From an uncultured Eggerthellaceae bacterium (GTDB lineage Bacteria; Actinomycetota; Coriobacteriia; Coriobacteriales; Eggerthellaceae), in the NCBI GenBank assembly GCA_958454405.1, contig CAUEBO010000086.1, forward strand, positions 1 through 8,928: a stretch of DNA of 8,928 bases, read 5' to 3'. The notes under the pieces were generated by a model. The model did not search any database. It was not told the origin of the DNA and saw only the letters and a list, made by a program, of their open reading frames with translations. A program made the translations under genes and the position numbers. Of the stretch, positions 6,076 to 8,928 are shown piece after piece. Positions within the stretch are counted from its first letter, which is position 1; every line of letters starts with the position of its first letter.

Positions 6076-6978
6076 TCTCGGAGGAAAAGCGAGTTCTTGC
6101 TGCTCAGCATAGCGGCGGCGTGGGGCCTTTCGTGGCTGTTCATGAAGATGGGCCTCGAGGGCCTCTCTCCGCTCGGCATCGTGTTCTTGCGCTTCGCGGT
6201 CGCCTTCGTGGCGGTGGCGGCCGTGTTCCATCGGAGGCTGCGGGGCGTCAGTGGGACGACGGCCGCCTGCGCCCTCGTCAGCGGCACGGTGCTGTTCGGC
6301 GTCTGCACGAGCGTTTTGCACGGGCTCACCACGACGATGGCCTCGACGGGCGGCTTCCTCATCTCCGTCAACGTCGTGTTCGTGGCGCTCATCCAGGCCG
6401 CCCTGACCAGAAGGCTTCCGAAGCCCAGCATCGCGATGGCCATCCTGCTCTGCGTGGCGGGGGTGTTCTTCCTGACGGACGCCAGCTTGGCCGACATGGA
6501 CGCCGGGTCGTTCTGGATACTGCTCGCCGCCTTCCTGAACGCCGTGTACATCGTGTTCGTCAGCAGGGTCTCGCCCCGCGTCGACGCGTTCCAGCTGGGC
6601 GCGCTGCAGCTTGGCGTGACGGCGCTCATCGCGGGCGCGGCCGCCCTCGCCTTCGACGCCGTCGCGCTGCCGAGCACGCCCGGCGGCTGGATTGCCGTGT
6701 TGGGCCTGGGCCTGGTGTGCAGCGCCTACTGCTTCGTGATGCAGCCGGTCGCCCAGAAGCATTCGACGCCCGAGCGCGCCGGGATCATCTGGTCGTCGGA
6801 GGCGCTGTTCTCGGCCGTCTTCGTGTTCCTCATCCTGGGCGAGCGGTTCTCGCCCCTCAACTGCCTTGGAGCGCTGCTCGTGATGGCGGGCGTGGCGGCC
6901 GCGCTCGTCGACTGGAGCGGCGTCCGTTCGCGGCTGCTCGCCAAGCGCGGGCGCGAGGCGCCCGGCCTCGCCGAGTAG
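6073..6978 (+). CDS. EamA/DMT-superfamily membrane transporter
   Basis: Integral membrane protein of 301 residues built from two EamA repeats, with about ten helices (roughly 8-28, 35-52, 65-85, 92-111, 119-135, 146-165, 173-194, 205-224, 236-256, 262-280). Typical family signatures are AAAWGLSWLFMKMG and SPLGIVFLRFAVAF in the first repeat, and ERAGIIWSSEALFSAVF followed by FLILGERFSPLNCLGALLV in the second. Members export amino acids, metabolites or drugs from the cytoplasm by exchange or proton coupling; the substrate here cannot be told. The gene is divergent from a LysR regulator with 104 bp between starts, a common regulator-exporter pairing. A palindrome and a strong terminator follow it. 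Confidence 0.95.
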   Translation: MSRRKSEFLLLSIAAAWGLSWLFMKMGLEGLSPLGIVFLRFAVAFVAVAAVFHRRLRGVSGTTAACALVSGTVLFGVCTSVLHGLTTTMASTGGFLISVNVVFVALIQAALTRRLPKPSIAMAILLCVAGVFFLTDASLADMDAGSFWILLAAFLNAVYIVFVSRVSPRVDAFQLGALQLGVTALIAGAAALAFDAVALPSTPGGWIAVLGLGLVCSAYCFVMQPVAQKHSTPERAGIIWSSEALFSAVFVFLILGERFSPLNCLGALLVMAGVAAALVDWSGVRSRLLAKRGREAPGLAE

Positions 6979-7005
6979 CGCCTGCGCGGGCGCGTGGGGC
7001 TTCTG

Positions 7006-7035
7006 CGCATGTTCCGAACGAGCCCGGAACATGCG
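7006..7035. promoter_or_regulatory. Perfect inverted repeat after the exporter gene
   Basis: CGCATGTTCCG (7006-7016) and CGGAACATGCG (7025-7035) are perfect 11-base arms with an eight-base spacer. No T-run follows directly. It contains the octamer AACATGCG (7028-7035, and inverted at 7006-7013), also present in the lysR/exporter control region. It may be an operator placed at a weak promoter for the next gene (TATCAT at 7037-7042), or simply a 3' stem of the exporter mRNA. Confidence 0.5.
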
Positions 7036-7056
7036 TTATCATACGGTGTCGAACCC

Positions 7057-7084
7057 AAGAGAGCCCGCGGCTCTCTTTTCTTTC
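7057..7084 (+). terminator. Intrinsic terminator upstream of the cation transporter
   Basis: AAGAGAGCC (7057-7065) pairs perfectly with GGCTCTCTT (7069-7077) around CGC, followed by TTCTTTC, so the T-rich tail spans 7076-7083. It lies about 80 bases after the exporter stop and 45 bases before the next start. It most likely ends exporter transcription. Confidence 0.85.
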
Positions 7085-7113
7085 AGGCGGGCGCCGCTGC
7101 CCGCTTCGGTCGT

Positions 7114-7131
7114 GGAAGGAGCGCTTGCATG
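7114..7131 (+). promoter_or_regulatory. Strong RBS of the cation transporter
   Basis: GGAAGGAG (7114-7121), seven bases before the ATG at 7129. It rules out the upstream in-frame starts, which run through the terminator region. Confidence 0.8.
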
Positions 7132-8034
7132 GCGAAGGCGCTGGCAACGAAGGATCCGCTTTCGCAGCGCATGCGCTCCATCAAGCGCGTGCTCTGGATC
7201 ATCCTGCTGCTCAATCTTGCCGTGGCGGCTGCGAAGTACCTGTACGGATCGATCAGCGGATCGGCGTCCATGCAGGCGGACGGCATCCACTCGGTGTTCG
7301 ACTCCGCAGGCAACGTGGTGGGCCTCGTGGGGATCGCGCTCGCGGCCCGGCCGGCCGACGAGGGGCATCCCTACGGCCATGCCAAGTTCGAGACGTACGC
7401 GAGCCTCGTCATCGGCGTGCTGCTGCTGCTGGCCGCGTTCGAGGTCGGCTCGAGCGCCGTCGGCAAGCTCGTGGCCGGCACGTTCACGGCGGAGGTCACG
7501 CCCCTTTCCTTCGTCGTCATGATCGGCACGCTCGCGGTGAATCTGGGAGTGACCGCGTACGAGCGCCGCTGCGCGAAGCGGCTCAAGAGCGAGGTTTTGG
7601 CCGCGGACGCCAACCACACGCTCTCCGACGCGCTCGTGTCCGTGGGCGTCATCATCGGCCTCGTGGCGGTCTCGCTCGGTTTCCCCATGGCCGATCCCGT
7701 CATGGCGCTCATCGTGACGGCGGCTATCCTGGCCACGGCCTATGACGTGTTCCGGCACGCCCTTGCCACGCTGTCGGACCGCGCGCGCATCCCGGAAGAC
7801 GAGCTGCGCTCGACGGTCGTGGCGGTTCCGGGGGTCCGGGGCGCGCACCGCATCCGCACGCGCGGGACGGAGGGGGAGGTGTACGCCGACCTGCACGTGC
7901 TCGTGTCCCCCGACATGACGGTGATCGCGGCGCACGAGCTGGCGGAGATCGTGGAGCGCACGGTGGAGGAGCGCTTTCCGAACGTCATCGAGGTGCTCGT
8001 GCACATCGAGCCCGACGACGGGCATGAGGAGTAG
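7129..8034 (+). CDS. Cation diffusion facilitator (CDF) family transporter
   Basis: Membrane metal/proton antiporter exporting divalent cations from the cytoplasm. 301 residues: six helices (about 19-39, 45-72, 89-109, 124-144, 166-184, 188-206) and a cytoplasmic domain (about 215-296). The transport site is His54 and Asp58 in helix 2 (ADGIHSVFD) and His163 and Asp167 in helix 5 (ANHTLSDA). This HD-HD pattern is typical of zinc-type CDFs; E. coli YiiP is DD-HD. The cytosolic loop carries RPADEGHPYGHAKFE. Candidate metal ligands of the C-terminal domain are His256 (DLHVLV), His269 (AHEL) and His292 (VHIEP). Zinc is the likeliest substrate; other divalent ions remain possible. The HAD gene starts 4 bp after the stop and uses an RBS inside this gene's end. 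Confidence 0.95.
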   Translation: MAKALATKDPLSQRMRSIKRVLWIILLLNLAVAAAKYLYGSISGSASMQADGIHSVFDSAGNVVGLVGIALAARPADEGHPYGHAKFETYASLVIGVLLLLAAFEVGSSAVGKLVAGTFTAEVTPLSFVVMIGTLAVNLGVTAYERRCAKRLKSEVLAADANHTLSDALVSVGVIIGLVAVSLGFPMADPVMALIVTAAILATAYDVFRHALATLSDRARIPEDELRSTVVAVPGVRGAHRIRTRGTEGEVYADLHVLVSPDMTVIAAHELAEIVERTVEERFPNVIEVLVHIEPDDGHEE

Positions 8035-8041
8035 GGCCATG
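8027..8041 (+). promoter_or_regulatory. RBS deciding the HAD gene start
   Basis: AGGAG (8027-8031) precedes the ATG at 8039 by seven bases. The in-frame ATG at 8024 would overlap the transporter's end and lacks an upstream purine tract. Confidence 0.65.
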
Positions 8042-8731
8042 GTGGAAGCCGTGTTCTTCGACGTGGGATCGACGCTCATCAGGCCGTGCCCTTCGGTGGC
8101 CGAGACGATGGCGCACGTGGCGCGGGAGCGCGGACACGACGCGACGGTGCGCGACTTCGAGCAGCACATGCCGGCCATGGACGCCTTCTACGAGGCCGAG
8201 TACCTGCGCGACGGAGACTTCTGGTGCTCGCACGAGGGATCGGTCGCCATCTGGCTCGAGCAGTACCGTTACGTCTGCCATCTCGCGGGTCTGGCCCACG
8301 ATGCCGAAGGCATGGCGGCCGACGTGCACCGGGCTTTCTGCCGCCCCGACCATTGGCGGGCCTATCCCGACGTCGCCGCGTGCCTTCGGGGGCTCAAGGA
8401 GCGGGGCCTTGCGCTCGGCGTCGTCTCGAACTGGGATGCCGGCCTGGAAGCGCTGCTGCGGGGCCTGCGGCTGCTGCCGTATTTCGACGAAGTGGTGTCT
8501 TCGGCGGCGGTGGGCTATCGCAAGCCCGACCCCGTCATCTTCGACCTGGCGTGCGAGAAGCTGGGGGTCGATCCGTCCCATGCCGTGCACATCGGGGACC
8601 GGCCCGACGCCGACGGAGACGGGGCGTCCGCGGCGGGCGTGCGGCCGATCATCGTCGACCGCCTCGACGTCGAACAGGACTGCCCCTACGAGCGCGTGGG
8701 CGCCTTGACGGAGGTGCTCGGCGCGCTGTAG
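8039..8731 (+). CDS. HAD-superfamily hydrolase (phosphatase-like)
   Basis: Cytoplasmic haloacid-dehalogenase-fold hydrolase of 230 residues. Motif I is FFDVGSTLI with nucleophile Asp8; the usual second Asp (DxD) is Gly10, as in DxGGT-type members. Motif II is Ser130 in VVSNWD, motif III Lys162 in YRKPDPVIF, motif IV HIGDRPDADGDGASAAG with Asp187 and Asp192. The helical cap lies between motifs I and II (about 15-105), a C1 cap typical of REG-2/HDHD3-like or dehalogenase-like proteins. Substrate unknown: a small phosphoester is likeliest, a haloacid less so. It is co-transcribed with the CDF transporter (4-bp gap), but a functional link is not evident. No T-run terminator follows on the plus strand. 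Confidence 0.92.
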   Translation: MVEAVFFDVGSTLIRPCPSVAETMAHVARERGHDATVRDFEQHMPAMDAFYEAEYLRDGDFWCSHEGSVAIWLEQYRYVCHLAGLAHDAEGMAADVHRAFCRPDHWRAYPDVAACLRGLKERGLALGVVSNWDAGLEALLRGLRLLPYFDEVVSSAAVGYRKPDPVIFDLACEKLGVDPSHAVHIGDRPDADGDGASAAGVRPIIVDRLDVEQDCPYERVGALTEVLGAL

Positions 8732-8840
8732 GCGAAGCGCGCCGAGCTTTCGGGCGCGCGTGCGGGCTGCAAGCCCGATCCGCGCGTTCTGGATTGGCCA
8801 ACAACCCCGCAACCAGGATTCCAATCCGGCGATTTCAAAA
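8732..8840. other. Structured non-coding stretch after the HAD gene
   Basis: Three inverted repeats in a row: GCGCGCC/GGCGCGC (8737-8743, 8753-8759); CGGGCT-GCA-AGCCCG (8763-8777), framed by CGCGCG at 8755-8760 and 8781-8786; and GGATTGG/CCAATCC (8791-8797, 8821-8827). None is followed by a T-run. They may mark the 3' end of the CDF-HAD transcript. No gene is seen. Confidence 0.4.
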
Positions 8841-8867
8841 GAAGAAGCCGCCCGACAGGGCGGCTTC
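8834..8867 (-). terminator. Intrinsic terminator of tRNA-Gly
   Basis: GAAGCCGCCC (8844-8853) and GGGCGGCTTC (8858-8867) form a perfect ten-base-pair stem with a GACA loop. On the minus strand it is followed by TTCTTTTGAAA, and it begins ten bases after the tRNA's CCA. Confidence 0.9.
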
Positions 8868-8876
8868 GAAGTGCGA

Positions 8877-8928
8877 TGGAGCGGACGACGGGGTTCGAAC
8901 CCGCGACCCCGACCTTGGCAAGGTCGTG
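8877..8928 (-). tRNA. tRNA-Gly (anticodon GCC), partial at window edge
   Basis: Read on the minus strand, the visible 52 bases hold the end of the D arm, the anticodon arm GACCT-TGCCAAG-type loop with anticodon GCC (plus-strand GGC at 8917-8919), the T arm with GGTTCGAACCC, the acceptor 3' strand CGTCCGC (8887-8881), discriminator T and encoded CCA (8879-8877). The acceptor 5' strand lies beyond the window. It reads GGC and GGU codons. The terminator follows at once. Confidence 0.93.

Noticed and set aside
7057..7104. Terminator/antiterminator switch: GCCCGC (7063-7068) can pair with GCGGGC (7087-7092), which also pairs with GCCCGC (7099-7104)
   Set aside because: The competing segment lies downstream of the T-rich tail, so it would be transcribed only after the termination decision.
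4048..8876. Genomic island between tRNA-Leu and tRNA-Gly
   Set aside because: No integrase and no duplicated tRNA 3' end or direct repeat at the far side; GC content and codon style match the flanks.

Overview
The window is a GC-rich bacterial chromosome segment, mostly core metabolism, with no phage, transposase, CRISPR or toxin genes. The high GC content, the third-position G/C codon bias, the tRNA genes with encoded CCA and the order pgk-tpiA-gpmI-secG fit a high-GC actinobacterium. My best guess is Coriobacteriia/Eggerthellaceae (Eggerthella- or Gordonibacter-like). That placement is inference from style and gene order and is not proven.

Left part (1-3839, plus strand): the 3' two thirds of phosphoglycerate kinase, then triosephosphate isomerase and cofactor-independent phosphoglycerate mutase (TGATG overlap), a lower-glycolysis cluster. 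A 213-bp gap between pgk and tpiA holds a terminator-like hairpin and a 105-bp compound inverted-repeat element. After gpmI comes a 253-bp non-coding stretch with a perfect 32-bp palindrome and a promoter for secG, a small TTG-initiated Sec translocon subunit.

Middle (3864-6031): a complete tRNA-Leu(GAG) with its own promoter and a very strong terminator. Convergent to it on the minus strand are a LysR-family regulator (5968-5099) and a crotonase-family enoyl-CoA hydratase (4899-4114). The hydratase appears to have its own -10 element and leader.

Right part (6073-8928): divergent from the LysR gene is a ten-helix EamA/DMT exporter, with an inverted-repeat operator candidate in the shared control region. 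Behind the exporter lie a second hairpin/palindrome sharing the octamer AACATGCG and a strong terminator. Then come a cation diffusion facilitator with an HD-HD metal site and a HAD hydrolase 4 bp downstream, a clear two-gene unit. The window ends inside a minus-strand tRNA-Gly(GCC), whose terminator is fully visible.

How the genes fit together: the glycolytic genes are consecutive enzymes. LysR and the exporter look like a regulator-target pair by divergent arrangement. The hydratase and the CDF-HAD pair are not linked in function to the rest by anything visible. I see no convincing new multi-gene system. The signals most worth following are the compound repeat at 849-953 and the shared palindromic motif on both sides of the exporter gene.
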